The notes beneath the pieces were generated by a model. It saw nothing but the letters and a program-made list of their open reading frames with translations. It had not been told where the DNA came from and did no database searches. A stretch of 64,000 nucleotides of DNA, taken from Rhynchopus sp. YZ270_cl-10. Lineage: Eukaryota; Euglenozoa; Diplonemea; Diplonemida; Diplonemidae. The DNA lies in NCBI GenBank assembly GCA_964035575.1, contig OZ037864.1:496001-560000 (forward strand), given 5' to 3'. Made by a program: the position numbers and the translations under genes. Positions 19,243 to 30,030 of this stretch are shown piece after piece (within the stretch, counting starts at the first letter, position 1; the number at the start of each line of letters is the position of its first letter).

Positions 19243-20797
19243 TCAGATATAATCTAGAACCATTTTCGACGGTATCGTCGGGAAGAGCTTCTGGTACAAT
19301 GTGAGTAAGCGCTTGAAACCCTGTGTTGTTTTTGAATTTGATTGTATACGTGTAAAGCTGATTGAGTAACAACAAATTGGGAGGAAAATACCCCCAAAAA
19401 AAACAAAACTAAAACAAGAAACGATACCTGAATGTACTTCCGCTGCGTTTCACTGTTGAGAATATGCGCCTGCTTGTTGCTGCTGATCCGCTCTCTTCCC
19501 ACACGAGAGTGGATACCGACCTGATGGTGATTTATAGATATTTTCAAAAAAAAATATAAAAAAAAATCCAATAAAAGATCCATGAATGCCACATTTATTT
19601 CGTATTGAGTTCGATCGGCAATCCCCCTCAGAGATCACATTCGCATAAAAAAGATCGGGTCTTTTGTTTGTGCGCTCAAAGCCGGGAAAACAAAAAGGTG
19701 AAAAAATGTGTTAAACTGAAGTACGGTTGTTGTGGTTAATTGAGTACTCAGAGAAAACAAGCAAGCTTCTGTTTTTTTTTCAATCCGTTTTGTCTGCAGC
19801 GCTGCCTCCAATCTTTTTAGAATTGACAACAAGTTGTTTTATCAAAAAAAAAAGCACAAAAACACACCTGCGTCACTCCCAACGGCCATTGGGCGTTCCC
19901 TACTGCCATTCCTTGGTAGACGTCCATGGCTTGGACGTATTCCTTCGCAAGCCCGTAGAAGGACATTTGGAGGAACGGGCGGGTCAGCGCCTCTGAGAGA
20001 GTCTGCTTTGCAAGAAGCTTTGTGAGGGGCTTCATGTAGGAGGAGGTTTCTTCGTAGCGGGTGGTTTCACGGTGGCCGGAGGGTGCCTTCTTTTCTTCGG
20101 GGGTGCGTCGGAGGAGGAGCAGGTTCCATTCGAGCAACGCACACTCCACAAAGAGCAACACATACGTCCTTGCCTCCGTAATCGCCACAATGTTGTTCGG
20201 AATCGTCCGATCGCTTGGTGTCGCCACGTCAATCGCCCCCATCTTCTCCCTCTTCCCCGCCAGCTCCTCTTCCTTCTCCTTTATCACCCCTTCTACTCTC
20301 TTCCTCTCATCTTCCGCCGCCTGCTCTGGAGTAATCCCTGACTCCAATCTCTGCTTATTCGTTGCCAGAGTTTCTTCTATCGCCTTTTTCATTAATTCCT
20401 TTTGATGCGAAAACCCGGAGTCTCCCATATCATCTAACACAACCTCCTTGGCGATAAGCTCTTGAAGACGCGCTTTACGGTCGTCATCATCTTCTCCAAA
20501 GAGAGTTGCAGGTTGACCTCTATCCCTAAGTCTACGAATAATCTCCTTCTGCGGCATAAACGCAACAGTATTCCCCGTAGGTACCTGTGAAGTAGCGCCA
20601 TGTGCCGACGCAGCTGCAGCCCAGGTCTTTCTCTTCGCCTCCTTCTGCTCCTCCGCCACGCGTTGCTCCTCATGATACAGCCGTACCCTCTCCGCTTCGA
20701 TCTCCCCTCTGTTTATTATGCTAGCTGTTGGAGGTGCCTCCTTCGCTGCTTCCTTTTCCTTTGCCCGCATTGCCTTCATCTTTTTCCATGAAGACAT
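19243..20797 (-). CDS. PRP18: Pre-mRNA splicing factor Prp18, three exons
   Basis: Exons at 20797-19868, 19520-19428 and 19320-19243 join in phase 0 to 366 residues; introns of 347 and 107 nt are GT-AG. Prp18 is a U5 snRNP-associated factor acting in the second splicing step. The SFM/PRP4-like motif IIRRLRDRGQPATLFGE is at residues about 85-101. The C-terminal Prp18 domain includes YQGMAVGNAQWPLGVTQ, continues in exon 2 with VGIHSRVGRERI and ETQRKYIQ, and ends in exon 3 with GFKRLLTLYQKLFP, each matching the conserved family blocks. Reading through the first donor would replace the last conserved block, so the introns are well supported. The presence of Prp18 fits the cis-introns seen in neighbouring genes. 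Confidence 0.92.
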
Positions 20798-20946
20798 AGT
20801 ATAAACTTCACAAAAATCACAATGATCTAGTGGTGTATAGTCACCAACCCCCCTTCCTGAAAGGAGAATGCGAAGGGGGAGGAGGAGGGGAGAAAGAGGT
20901 GGGGGTGCAAAGCTTAAAGATGTGGGGGTAGAAAAGAAAGAAAAGA

Positions 20947-20991
20947 GAGGTTGATAGTGTAAAACGTCGGGACGCTCGATGGGTTATCAAA
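20947..20991. repeat. Type-C repeat, degenerate copy
   Basis: It reads AGGTTGATAGTGTAAAACGT, then GGGTTATC. The 3' half of the hairpin is lost. Confidence 0.45.
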
Positions 20992-21767
20992 AAAAGAAAA
21001 AAGAAAAAAGAAAATGAAGGAGTGAGCCTTTAAAGAGCGTTGTGTTGTTTGCGCCCAAATATGGGAGTATATTTTTTCAAACTGTACGGTCTTGATATTT
21101 GTTGAAATAAATTAGTTTTCATACTTTCATAAGAGAAGGTACAAGAACGTTCTATATAGACACATCCAATCTTTGAAAGAAAAGAGAGGGTGGGTGAAGT
21201 TTTCAAAACCTCGAGAAAAGGTGGTTACACACTTGAAGGTCATCGTGAATATGTTAAAGAGGAAAAAAGGGCGAGTGGGGGAGAAAGGCATATTTCAATT
21301 CAGTTCTTCAACTGGATGGGTCGCGTGTGGGTGTGTGCAAAAACATTTCGTTTTTTGACTTTACTTTTGCGATGAATTTTTTTTTTTTTGGGAGAAGAGT
21401 TGGTAAAAAATGACCGCCTGTAGCTTCTAGCCATCTTAAAAAGAGCAGAGAACAGTGTAAAGATAACCCCCTCAAGCTTGGTGCTTCTTAGGTGTCTTTA
21501 ATAAAAAGGGCAGGGGTTTTTTTTTTGCAGAGCGCCACAACGGAAGACGGGGCAGGAATAAAAGCAAAACAAAAAAAAAATCGGTCGAGAGACAAAAACC
21601 GATCTAACGTACCCTTCACCCCCACCCCCCCACCCACACCTACACTCACAAAGAACCCCACACACATTCTACACTAACGATCGGCACATCTAATAGCCGG
21701 GTAATATAGTACAACCCCCCCTTATGGGGTTAACTAACTAAACTGCAACAACGCAAAAAAAAAAAAA

Positions 21768-21843
21768 GTGAAATTGATAGTGCAAAACGCCTCTGGGACG
21801 CAGGCATCTGACACTCCAGGGGGTTATCGAACCCTCTGGAGTG
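21768..21843. repeat. Type-C repeat with covarying hairpin
   Basis: About 75 nt start GTGAAATTGATAGTGCAAAA. The 3' part folds as CACTCCAG/CTGGAGTG around GGGGTT-ATCG-AACCCT. The copy at 56902 has CACTCCG/CGGAGTG around GGGTT-ATCG-AACCC: the arms differ but still pair. Confidence 0.65.
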
Positions 21844-22349
21844 AAAGAAGAGGGGGGGAAAAGGGGGAATTGAACATCATTATACACGACCTCCTGGTCC
21901 ATACTGTGTACCCCAAAACCCCAAACCTTGAGACCAGCCCACTGTCAGACCCACAGATAGCCCACAGTTGGGGTGGTCAGTACTCCCACCAGCTTTATCG
22001 CAGTCGTAGTACACTGAATATAGGGTCTAACGCGGGCGCTGAGAAGAGAACAACGAGCAAACCAAATATCCCCATGGACCAGGTACCGCAGATGATGGCA
22101 AAGACGCGCGAGCCGTCGTGTGCCGGTGACGTGGCATTCCCACCAAGAGGTGATGTGGACCCTGTCAAAATCGAAGCGGCTATGAAGAACCCCTGTGGTT
22201 GTGTTGTGTTTTTTGTTGTTTCGACAACCTACCGAAGCAGGTAGTACTAACAAAGTGGCCTTGCAGGCTTGTTGAATCTGTTGTGTTAGTACAGCTGCCA
22301 GATAGTCTTCAGTGCAATAACGCTTGGTGTCTATTATGGTTGTACATAC

Positions 22350-23280
22350 ATCTTCAAACGAAATTTCGTTGTCAGTCCCGGTAAACATGGCCCCAAATAT
22401 GACTGAAAACACGGTGATCTGTGAGAGGTTGAGAGTTCAGCGGGAGAATGTTAAGAAAATCGCATATTACGAAAAAAGTGGTCCAAAGAGCAACACAGCC
22501 GCAAACTCTGTCGGGCCCACCAACCTCCACAACGTTTTCCATTTCCCCCCACCCCACCCTAACCCTTCTCAAAATACATACGATAATCGGGACTCCGATA
22601 ATCAGAAAGCATCCTACTCTTGCACATGCCTTCCTCGTCTCCGCCCCCATCTCTGTGCCCAGCATTTTGAAGATGCTGTGTGGCTTTGACTCCCCTTTGT
22701 CAGACTCACCATCACGGTCCGACTCTGCTATGGTCACAACCTCCTCCTCCTCAAGCATCTCCGCCACATCCTCCCCATATGGCGCATTTGCTGCACGCTT
22801 TGCACCCGGCTGCCCCAACCCCTTCGCACCCTCCGCCGTCGCAATACCTCGCAACCCAGGCGACGTTTTCACTGGACTCTGCCCACCATTCGCACCACCA
22901 TTCACCTCCCCTTCAGGTCGCTGTAAAGGCTTCAACCCTGGCAACGACCTCATCGAAAGCCCTTTCTTTACCCCAGGAGACCCCGGGGTAGCTGGGGTAA
23001 TTGGGGTGATCGGAGACCCCTTTGGAGCGAGAGGCGGCTCATCTGGGGAGCTCTCAACCGGCATCGTCCCCTCGCTTCCCTCGGAGAACCCACTGTCCTC
23101 CATGATATCCAAATCCATATCTCTCGCTATGTCCCCTTCAATTGCGTCGTTCACAATCTCTAACAAGGCACCACTCTCGTTCATAGGCGCTTCAGATCTC
23201 CTTGGTGGTAGAGGCGGTGTAGACACCCTTGATGACGTCGTTGTCGACGACTGCGACAACACTTCCTCTCCAACATCCAT
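22350..23280 (-). CDS. Acidic, disordered protein with a C-terminal membrane anchor, 3' end unresolved
   Basis: Exon 1 (23280-22582, MDVGEEVLSQSS start) encodes 233 residues, mostly Pro/Ser/Glu-rich and disordered. A GTATGT donor at 22581 joins in phase 0 to exon 2 (22418-22350), reached through AACCTCTCACAG. The join completes one membrane span, VGCFLIIGVPII plus ITVFSVIFGAMF, which neither exon has alone; this is the best evidence for the intron. Exon 2 ends at another GTATGT donor after FED. A third exon probably lies in 22349-21900. The topology suggests a cytosolic tail with an anchor near the C-terminus. No family recognised. A C run (G on the coding strand) just upstream of the ATG is unusual. 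Confidence 0.65.
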
Positions 23281-23849
23281 TGGAAGAAAAAAACCCCCCC
23301 CCCCCCCCCCCTTTAAAAATGGGGTATCGCTTGAAGGGGGGAAGATAGAGATGAGATGAGATGAGAGAGAAAAAAAAAATAGGTTATTGGGTGTGGAGTG
23401 AGGTAGGATAGAAAAAAAAAGAGGGGTATAGGAGAGGGGGGGAATCATGATATACACAAAAAAAGAAAGTTGAAAGGACAAAAGAGCGCCTCTGTGGACG
23501 GTATAAAAAAAAAACACAGCAGGTTACATCTTTATAAATTAACTCAACATAACTTCGTTCGGTCCTCCCGTATTCTAAACTAACCTAAAAAATTTTTTTT
23601 CTAATACACAAAGCTGGTCGGTGCTCAACCAGGTTTAAAAAAAAAAAGAAAGTTTTTTAAGATGAAACCTAAGCCTCTCTCTAAGCTCATCTTTAAAAAA
23701 ACACATAGTGAAACTCATTAACTTATCCAAGAACCAGGTCCAACCTAGCCAGGGTTTTTTTCTAGGGGTATTCTCGACAGATATGCCCTCCATAACATCT
23801 CATGTTGCCACATTTTATCACACACTGTACACCTAACTCTTCGCATTGT
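23281..23849. other. Spacer with one intergenic hairpin
   Basis: No gene. It contains a C homopolymer near 23296-23312, GAGAT-type simple sequence at 23348-23372, and the hairpin at 23651-23694. Confidence 0.6.
23651..23694 (-). repeat. Intergenic hairpin, copy 4 (variant)
   Basis: The outer arms AAGATGA and TCATCTT pair perfectly here, where most copies have a G-T wobble. The inner part has two GCTTAG words in direct rather than inverted orientation. Confidence 0.55.
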
Positions 23850-25679
23850 TTACCTTCTTGGCCGATGTGCCCGAGGGGATGTGACAAAGTCTGAAGAGGA
23901 GTCGCTTCTGAGGGACGCTGCCGGGAGGACACGCGCGCCTTTGCCTAGGCGGGAGCGGTGCCGGGGGCTGAGCCTTTCCTGTGCGGCGAGGCGGAGGAGG
24001 TCTTGGAGGTCGATGCCGCTGTAGCCGTCGTCGAGGATGAGATGGTCGTCGTCTAGCAGGTCACGCAGTTGTATGCCTGCACGCGAACGGCGTGAGACAA
24101 AGCGCTTAGGGCGCTCCCCAGCCATGCTAGGCCTGTAGATGGCGGACTCCTGCAGCCATCGGTCTTCCTGCCCGTCGAGGTCGTCATGTGCAAGCTCCAA
24201 CTCTCGCTTTGCGTTCTCCGCCTTCATCAAAGCATTCTCATACTGCAGAAGGCTCTCCTGCTCCCGTCGGATCTGCTCCGCCTGAGACTCCTGCTGGTCG
24301 CGGTGGCTCATCTCCATCTCCCGTACCTTCTCCTCAAATTCTTCCTGTAGTAAACGTTGTTCTCTGTCCTGGCGGATCCGGAGTTTGTCCATTGCAGCGT
24401 CATGGTGGCTTTGCTGTCGTTCGGAGAATTGTGTAGCGTGATGGGTGAGAGGGGGGCCGCCTTCGCCTCTGCGGACACCACCACCACCGCCACCACCGCC
24501 AGTGTCAGGGTGGTTGTTGCGTGGTGGGCTGGGGAAAGTAGGTCTCTTCTCCTTGCTTGGATAGCGTGCTGCGTGTCTCGCGTAGTCTTGGTCCTTCTGC
24601 TTCCCCCGCCATCGTGACCACCACGGTGAGTGTGTGCTGTGCTCCATGTCCTCAAGCAACGCACGCAGCGACCGCTTCAGCTCCGCCAGGCGCTGTCTCG
24701 TGTGCTCCGTGTTGCCGTGGCCCTGGTCGAGGCTGTCCTGGATGACTTTGATCTCTGCGAGGAGGCGGCGGCGTTCGGCCTTCATTTCCATCAGGTCTAA
24801 CTCTCTGCTGTCAGTGGACGAGGCATTAGATGCGGGACGTGGCGGGGGACGGTGGGGCTGGGTTTGCTGTTGTTGCTGCATCTGTTGTTGTTGTTGCTGC
24901 TGCTGCTGCTGCTGCTGTTGTGGTCTCTGCATCTGCTGTTTTGGTGGCTGTTGCTGCGGTTGTGCTTGTTTCTGCGGACGCTGTTGTTGCTGTTGTTGCT
25001 GTTGCGGACGTTGTTGCTGCTGCTGCATCTGCTGAGGTGGTCTCTGGGTGTGCTGCTGTGGGTGCTGCATGGTTTGCTGCTGCATCTTCTGTGGTTGCGT
25101 ATTCGAAGGGACGTGCTGCATTCTCCCTTGCATATGCTGCATTCTCGAGTACCCACCCCCACCACCCCCACCACCACCCCCAACATCACTCGGCCTGAAC
25201 GTCCCCACCGGCGACTGTTGTCCCTGCATATTCGACTGCATCCGATGTGAAGAAGGCGGACCCCCCACCCCAGAAGACGGCCCACCCTGCACACTATTCC
25301 GCAACGGAGGGGGGATCCGCGACCCACTTCCGTTCTGCGTGCTCCCCCCCAGTGTGCCGGAGCTCTCTGGGATGCGTGTCATCGTGGATGGGTGGGGTAC
25401 AGTGTGCACAGTCGGGTGCTGGTTCTGCGCGTAAGGATCAAAGGCGATCTTGAGTGGGCGTGGTGTCGTCATTGCACCGACGTTGCTAGGGGGAGAAGGC
25501 GAGCGTCGCGTAGATGGATAGCTTGCGCGTGGGTTCGAGATCGGCCGTCCTGCTAGCGAGCCCGGGATCTTCTGGCCCACACTCTGCGGCGGCTGCGGTC
25601 GTAAGGGTGGCTCCTCTTGGGGCCAGAAGTTGTTGATAGGATTTGTGGGGACAGGTGTGGGGTGTGGGGTGTGGTACAT
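23850..25679 (-). CDS. Gln-rich protein with coiled coil
   Basis: The frame from the ATG at 25679 (MYHTPHPTPVP) gives 609 residues. An upstream in-frame ATG at 25811 exists, but an acceptor-like CACGACAG lies between the two, so the shorter form is preferred. Residues about 190-300 are Gln-rich with interspersed Met, Pro and His and runs of up to 13 Gln encoded mainly by CAG/CAA. A poly-Gly run precedes them. Two helical regions follow: about 310-360 (DLMEMKAERRRLLAEIKVI) and about 450-530 (EEFEEKVREMEMSHRDQQES). The C-terminus is basic. No catalytic domain. The terminal AAGGTAA could also be read as a splice donor, so a further exon cannot be excluded. Confidence 0.75.
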   Translation of the reverse strand: MYHTPHPTPVPTNPINNFWPQEEPPLRPQPPQSVGQKIPGSLAGRPISNPRASYPSTRRSPSPPSNVGAMTTPRPLKIAFDPYAQNQHPTVHTVPHPSTMTRIPESSGTLGGSTQNGSGSRIPPPLRNSVQGGPSSGVGGPPSSHRMQSNMQGQQSPVGTFRPSDVGGGGGGGGGGYSRMQHMQGRMQHVPSNTQPQKMQQQTMQHPQQHTQRPPQQMQQQQQRPQQQQQQQQRPQKQAQPQQQPPKQQMQRPQQQQQQQQQQQQQMQQQQQTQPHRPPPRPASNASSTDSRELDLMEMKAERRRLLAEIKVIQDSLDQGHGNTEHTRQRLAELKRSLRALLEDMEHSTHSPWWSRWRGKQKDQDYARHAARYPSKEKRPTFPSPPRNNHPDTGGGGGGGGVRRGEGGPPLTHHATQFSERQQSHHDAAMDKLRIRQDREQRLLQEEFEEKVREMEMSHRDQQESQAEQIRREQESLLQYENALMKAENAKRELELAHDDLDGQEDRWLQESAIYRPSMAGERPKRFVSRRSRAGIQLRDLLDDDHLILDDGYSGIDLQDLLRLAAQERLSPRHRSRLGKGARVLPAASLRSDSSSDFVTSPRAHRPRR

Positions 25680-25841
25680 CAGCGAGACACCTCGCGCGAA
25701 GAGGGGGTTACCCCCACGTGTCCTCTGTCGTGGTGTAGTGGTGTGGTGTGGCGAGACACCAAAAGAGAACAGTTGGCAAACCTCGTTGCCCCATAACGTA
25801 TTTAACCGCAAGAAACCTAATAAAAACAGCGCAAATCAATC

Positions 25842-25977
25842 CATAGTACCTGGGTACTACAATCTGCAAGGTGTTCTGGTAACTTTCAACTTGCCAGAAG
25901 TTAGAGTTGCAGGTGATGGAACTTGTTTCTATCATGCAGCACAGCAGTTGTTGACTGGAAGAATATTTGAGAAATGA
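25842..25977 (+). pseudogene. OTU-protease-like fragment on the opposite strand
   Basis: A plus-strand frame contains RVAGDGTCFYHAAQQLL, which matches the catalytic-Cys block of OTU deubiquitinase-type proteins (V-x-G-D-G-x-C-F). Coding resemblance continues weakly to about 26180 but is interrupted by stops (after IFEK and again later), and no His motif is seen. It is the only clear plus-strand coding trace in the window. OTU domains are common in mobile elements, which may be its source. Confidence 0.55.
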
Positions 25978-27245
25978 ATCTCAAAAGATGAATGGGATCT
26001 GACGCTTGCATCAAAGTCACGCATCATGACGACAGAGAGGCCAGGTATGAGAACCGTGCACTGCTTAACAAATAAATGGAAGAAGAACACATGACGGGGA
26101 GAAATCCTCAGGATCTCTGAAGGAAAAACTCTGAATTATTTTGCAGCTTGGCTCACTTCTGAATTATATTGGCGTTCTTCTGACTTGAAAAAAAGGAGGA
26201 AGAGACCTGGGAAGAAGAGGGAGGGGAAAAAATTTACAGTGGTCGTTGTTTGTTGGTGTCGTTGCTGGTTGTAACTCTTTTTGTTGTTGTTGCCCTCCCC
26301 CTCTCCATACAGAAGAGGGGTTATGGCGCTTCAGCAATGGTTTTTTTTTTTTTTTTGTTTTTGTTTTTTTGTTTTCTAGTTTTCCTTCACAACATTTTTT
26401 GTTGATTTTTTTTCTTTTGAAACGCAGGTACTCACCCGCATAGTCCTTTTGGTTCGGTCTTTCCGTATCGCATTTTTTTTTGCTTTATTTACCAAAAATT
26501 TTGTCTGTTTTTTGTTGTTGTGTAAAAAATAAAATGGGATTTCTTCTCTCAAGAGATGTGAAGGAATGGGACTCCATTTTACAGACAGGGGCTTGTCTTT
26601 TTTTTGCTGGAATGAGGCAAATAAAATACGCATGCAATGAACATAAAAAAAAAAAAAAGAGATAAAGGAAACTTGAGAGATGAGTGGGCCTCAGGCACAA
26701 CACATCCTTCAAAACATAAGAAAAAGGATAAAAAGGATACGTTTGGTGCACACCTGCCAGTGACAAGGCTAGAACGAAAACCCCCCACCCCATACGCACC
26801 CTTATTTTTGCTAACCAAAACCGGCATGCAAAAACCACTCCACTCCTTCTTTCGTTTCCTCAAATGGAATCCTTAAATGAGAACCCAAAAGGGGGGGAAA
26901 CGTAAGCCCCACTGTGCTTAGTGGAGGAACAGGAGGCAAGGGGATAAGGGGGTAATCAGAGAGAAAGGTAACCAGAGGGGATGTGGAAAGGGGGAAGTGT
27001 GAGAGTGGGCAAAAAAAAAACGGAGTTCGTTTTTTTAAGGAGAATCGGAGGATTGTAAAAGAAGGCCCTCCGCAGTCCCCCGTCATCTTGGTTCGTACGA
27101 TCGCGCGGTTACATAATAAGGGCCTGAAGCCGTAACGCGTGAGATACAAAAGCATGGTAACCATAGGGGAAGAGAAGAAACCCTCATAACCTCCAATAAA
27201 AGCGCAAGAAGAGAAAATAAAGAAAAAAATGAAAAAAAAATAACT

Positions 27246-27418
27246 ATTTATTCACCTCCTTTTAGCGGGGTTTTATTTTGCGATAACTTCACGCATTTTT
27301 TTCCCAGGCGAGGGCTACTTAATTTGCCGAGCGAAGCGAGGCAAATTGAGTGCACGAGCCTGGGAAAAAAATAAGTGAAGTATCGCAAAATAATCCGCTA
27401 AAAGGAGGTGAATACGTA
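27246..27418. mobile_element. Foldback element, 60-bp arms
   Basis: The left arm runs from TTCACCTCCTTTTAGCGG through TTTTGCGATAACTTCACGC to TTTCCCAGGC, and its complement returns from 27357 to 27418 with few mismatches. The centre has its own hairpin, ATTTGCC-GAGCGAAGCGA-GGCAAAT. A related half-element lies at 34270-34405 (GCGTGAAGTTATCGCAAAA). Confidence 0.75.
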
Positions 27419-27423
27419 ATTTT

Positions 27424-27790
27424 ATTTCACGGGAAATAAAGTATACGAAAGGATTTGGCACTTTTAGCGTGACTTATTTATTGTGCAATAACTAACGAGT
27501 ATGTGTCCTCACAGGAAGCTCTCAGGGGAAAGAAAAAAAAGAGCGTGAAAAAAAAAAAAAAAAAAAGCTCTCATTACCCTCCCGCCAGCGCTACCGGGTC
27601 CCGCGGACCCCTAGATAGGCCCGCTGAGGGGCTGGCGGGATTGAGGAGGCTGGAGGGAGGCTAAAAAAGGCTGGACGGTCCCTCCAGCCCTACTACCTAC
27701 ATGTACCAAAATTTAGCGTGAAATTATCATTAAATAAAATCCCGCTAAAAGTGCCAAATCCTTCGTATACTTTATTTCCCAGGGGAATAA
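27424..27790. mobile_element. TIR element immediately beside the foldback
   Basis: The inverted ends share AAATAAAGTATACGAA and GGATTTGGCACTTTTAGCG. No coding capacity. A diverged single end (CGCTAAAACCAAATCCTTCG) lies at about 36370-36405 inside an intron of eL22. Both this and the foldback use a TTTTAGCG word near their ends, so they may be one family. Confidence 0.65.
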
Positions 27791-27889
27791 AAAAAAAAAA
27801 AAACTGAGCTGAGTCACACTCACGGCGACACATAGTACCCAATATTTTAAGAGATGAATGGGGGAGGGGAAATACTGCCCTACAAAGGA

Positions 27890-27935
27890 GAGAAGTTGAA
27901 AGTGCAAACGCCTCACCGTTCATCGGACGCACTGA
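27890..27935. repeat. Type-B short repeat
   Basis: It shares GAGAAGTTGAAAGTGCAAAC, GCCTCACCG and CGGACGC with 5591-5640. Confidence 0.55.
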
Positions 27936-28071
27936 TTCCCCAAAAAAGAATATTGGCACAACGAGCCAAAGCTATCACCTCCCCCAAAGGGACCTCCCTC
28001 CCTCCCCCATTCCGCAAAAAAAAAACCCCCCCATTTCTACTTTTTTATCTAGATCTTTTCTAGATAAATCT

Positions 28072-29151
28072 CTAGATCTTCTCCATCACGAAAAGGTGCA
28101 TGGGGGTGAAGACGTTTGCCTTTCCTCCACGGACAAGACCGTCGGCCGCACGGAGGAGCATTCCGTGGATGGAGAGCGTTCCCTTGTCAGCGAGACCAAG
28201 GGTCTCCATGATAAAGCAGGTGGCGTGGGTCATCTGGTACTGCCACCAGGACATATCGAGACGGTGGAACCAGGGGCGTGTGTTGGTGAAGTCCTGCGCC
28301 AGGTCCTCGTCAAAGATGACCTTGAACCCAACCGCGGCAGCCGCCTTCATGACGTCGTCCCTGCTCCTCAGCGGGGGGAGACCGTTGCCGTACTCAATCT
28401 CCTTGAGGATGTCGTTGTGCTCTGCGTTTTCCTTGTCGTACACCGGGGTTGTGATCCACTCGTAGGTTGCGAAACGGCCGCCCTTCTTGAGAACACGGTG
28501 GATCTCTTTGTAGACCATCTCGAAGGTGGGTGCGTGGCAGGTTGCCTCGATTGCGTAGGCTGCGTCCATGCTGCCGTCTGCGTCGGTCAGCTTGGTGAAG
28601 TCTCCCTGCTCAAATTCGACGAGGTCGTTGACATCGGATTTGGCGGAGAGAAGCTTGGCGCGAGCAACCTGGTAGGCGTTGAGTGTGACTCCCTTCACCT
28701 TGGCACCAGAGTGGCGGGCAACCTGGCGGGCAGGGCCTCCCACTCCACAGCCACAGTCGATCGCCTGCATGCCGGGCTTGAGCTGGAGCTCCTCGGCCAG
28801 ACGGTCCTCATGTCGTGCAATGGAGGCATCGTGCCCTTCGTCAGCCTTGGTGTGCGCAAAGTGGAAGGACTGTCCCCATCCGTACTCGTAGAAGTCGGTC
28901 GCCATGTTGTAGTATTGGTTCACCATCTCAATGTCGCGTGCTCCGTCAGTGTTCTGCTTGCGGTCGTAATCCGCAATCTCCTCCGCCATGCTCTCTCTGT
29001 CCAGCTTGCGCTCGCCTGCCTCCCCTCCATGGAAGATTGAGATCATCCCCGGGATGTCGTTCTCAGGGAAGATACGCCACGACTCCAGCCCAAAGAACCA
29101 AGCAGAGCCAATCCCTGCCACAATCGACAGCAAGAAGATTTTTCCCAGCAT
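28072..29151 (-). CDS. ERG6: Sterol 24-C-methyltransferase
   Basis: This 359-residue, single-exon enzyme transfers a methyl group from S-adenosylmethionine to C-24 of a sterol side chain in ergosterol-type synthesis. An N-terminal hydrophobic segment (LLSIVAGIGSAWFFG, residues about 7-21) would anchor it to the ER. The SAM-binding motif AIDCGCGVGGPARQVARH is at about 130-147. The family hallmark YAIEATCHAP is at about 199-208, followed by IHRVLKKGGRFATYEW. Length fits the family (about 340-380). A CACCCCTTTAG acceptor lies 31 nt before the ATG. The enzyme implies de novo ergosterol-like sterols, as in kinetoplastids and other protists. Confidence 0.93.
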   Translation of the reverse strand: MLGKIFLLSIVAGIGSAWFFGLESWRIFPENDIPGMISIFHGGEAGERKLDRESMAEEIADYDRKQNTDGARDIEMVNQYYNMATDFYEYGWGQSFHFAHTKADEGHDASIARHEDRLAEELQLKPGMQAIDCGCGVGGPARQVARHSGAKVKGVTLNAYQVARAKLLSAKSDVNDLVEFEQGDFTKLTDADGSMDAAYAIEATCHAPTFEMVYKEIHRVLKKGGRFATYEWITTPVYDKENAEHNDILKEIEYGNGLPPLRSRDDVMKAAAAVGFKVIFDEDLAQDFTNTRPWFHRLDMSWWQYQMTHATCFIMETLGLADKGTLSIHGMLLRAADGLVRGGKANVFTPMHLFVMEKI

Positions 29152-30030
29152 TTTAAAGTGTGTGTGTTTTTGTTGATACCTAAAGGGGTGTGAGGATTAG
29201 GAAGGAAGGGCTTATGGAGGGGGGAAATCGAGCCGTTTTTTTTTGAGATCTGAATCAGGGGATGTTCAGGTCCCCGATTTTCTTGTGAAATACTTTGGGT
29301 GTGGGGTTTGGTAGACTGCAACACGAGAACGTGCAGGGGGGGCCAGCATAGTATGCCGTAAACATCAAAAGAACTGTCAGGGTTTCCGCCAAGGGGTGCC
29401 GGGGGTACCATGGTACCCCAATATTTTTCCCGGAAAAATGCGGATCAAAAAAAATACGCCCCAGACTTTTACGGTCGCCACTGTGTGTAAGAAAAGAAGG
29501 GAGGGAAGTTGCCACGTGCATAAACGCACCTGCAGAGGCATCAGACTAACTTACAAAAAAGTACAACACCAAGGCTACGATCAAACTAACTTACGACTGT
29601 GGGTTTTTTTGGCCAACGGATCTGTTGCACATCACCCAGGGGAATGGAGGGGAAGCAGTAAAGTGGAAGAGTGCAAACACTAAAAAAAAAAGAAGGAAGA
29701 AAAACCCTCTCTGGAAAGCGAGGGTAAAAAATCGCGGATAACGTGGTCTAAACTGGGTTCATGTATCTCTCACCCCCTCTGTGTTTTCTCACATGTATCG
29801 TGTTCCCAGTTTTGTGGATGTGCTCTTCTTCTTCCCGTTCTGTCCTTGTTATCCTCTGTATCTTGTCTACCCGTGGTTCCCTGTTAGCCGTTGTTTTTCT
29901 TTTTTCCCCTTTATTCCTTGTAACTCACTTCTTAACAAATGGCTATTCATTACCGGTAATCATAAACGCTCTACGCCCGGGGGGTCCGGTAATAAATAGT
30001 TATTTTCGGTAGTAAAATGGAAAAAAATGG
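29152..30030. other. Spacer with a mobile-element end
   Basis: No gene. It contains the CAGGG-type element end at 29378-29460 and a possible weak type-B relative at about 29505-29550 (GTGCATAAACGCACCTGC). The 29760-29900 part is T/C-rich on the plus strand. Confidence 0.6.
29378..29460. mobile_element. Solitary left end of the CAGGG inverted-repeat family
   Basis: It starts CAGGGTTTCCGCCAAGGG and continues with the ACCATGGTACCCC and AATATTTTTCCC blocks that also follow the left end of 16107-16800. No matching right end was seen nearby. Confidence 0.65.

Larger units (their letters stand above)
20798..22349. other. Spacer, possibly with a 3' exon of the next gene
   Basis: It contains two type-C repeats (20947-20991 and 21768-21843). 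A third exon of the membrane protein may start near 22284, after a TACTAACACAACAG branch-and-acceptor-like string, but its frame and end could not be settled. The rest is A/T- and G-run-rich with no recognised gene. Confidence 0.5.
25978..28071. other. Spacer with decayed OTU tail and inverted-repeat elements
   Basis: No gene. After the OTU remnant the DNA is T- and A-run-rich. It contains the foldback at 27246-27418, a TIR element at 27424-27790 and a type-B repeat at 27890-27935. Confidence 0.6.
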
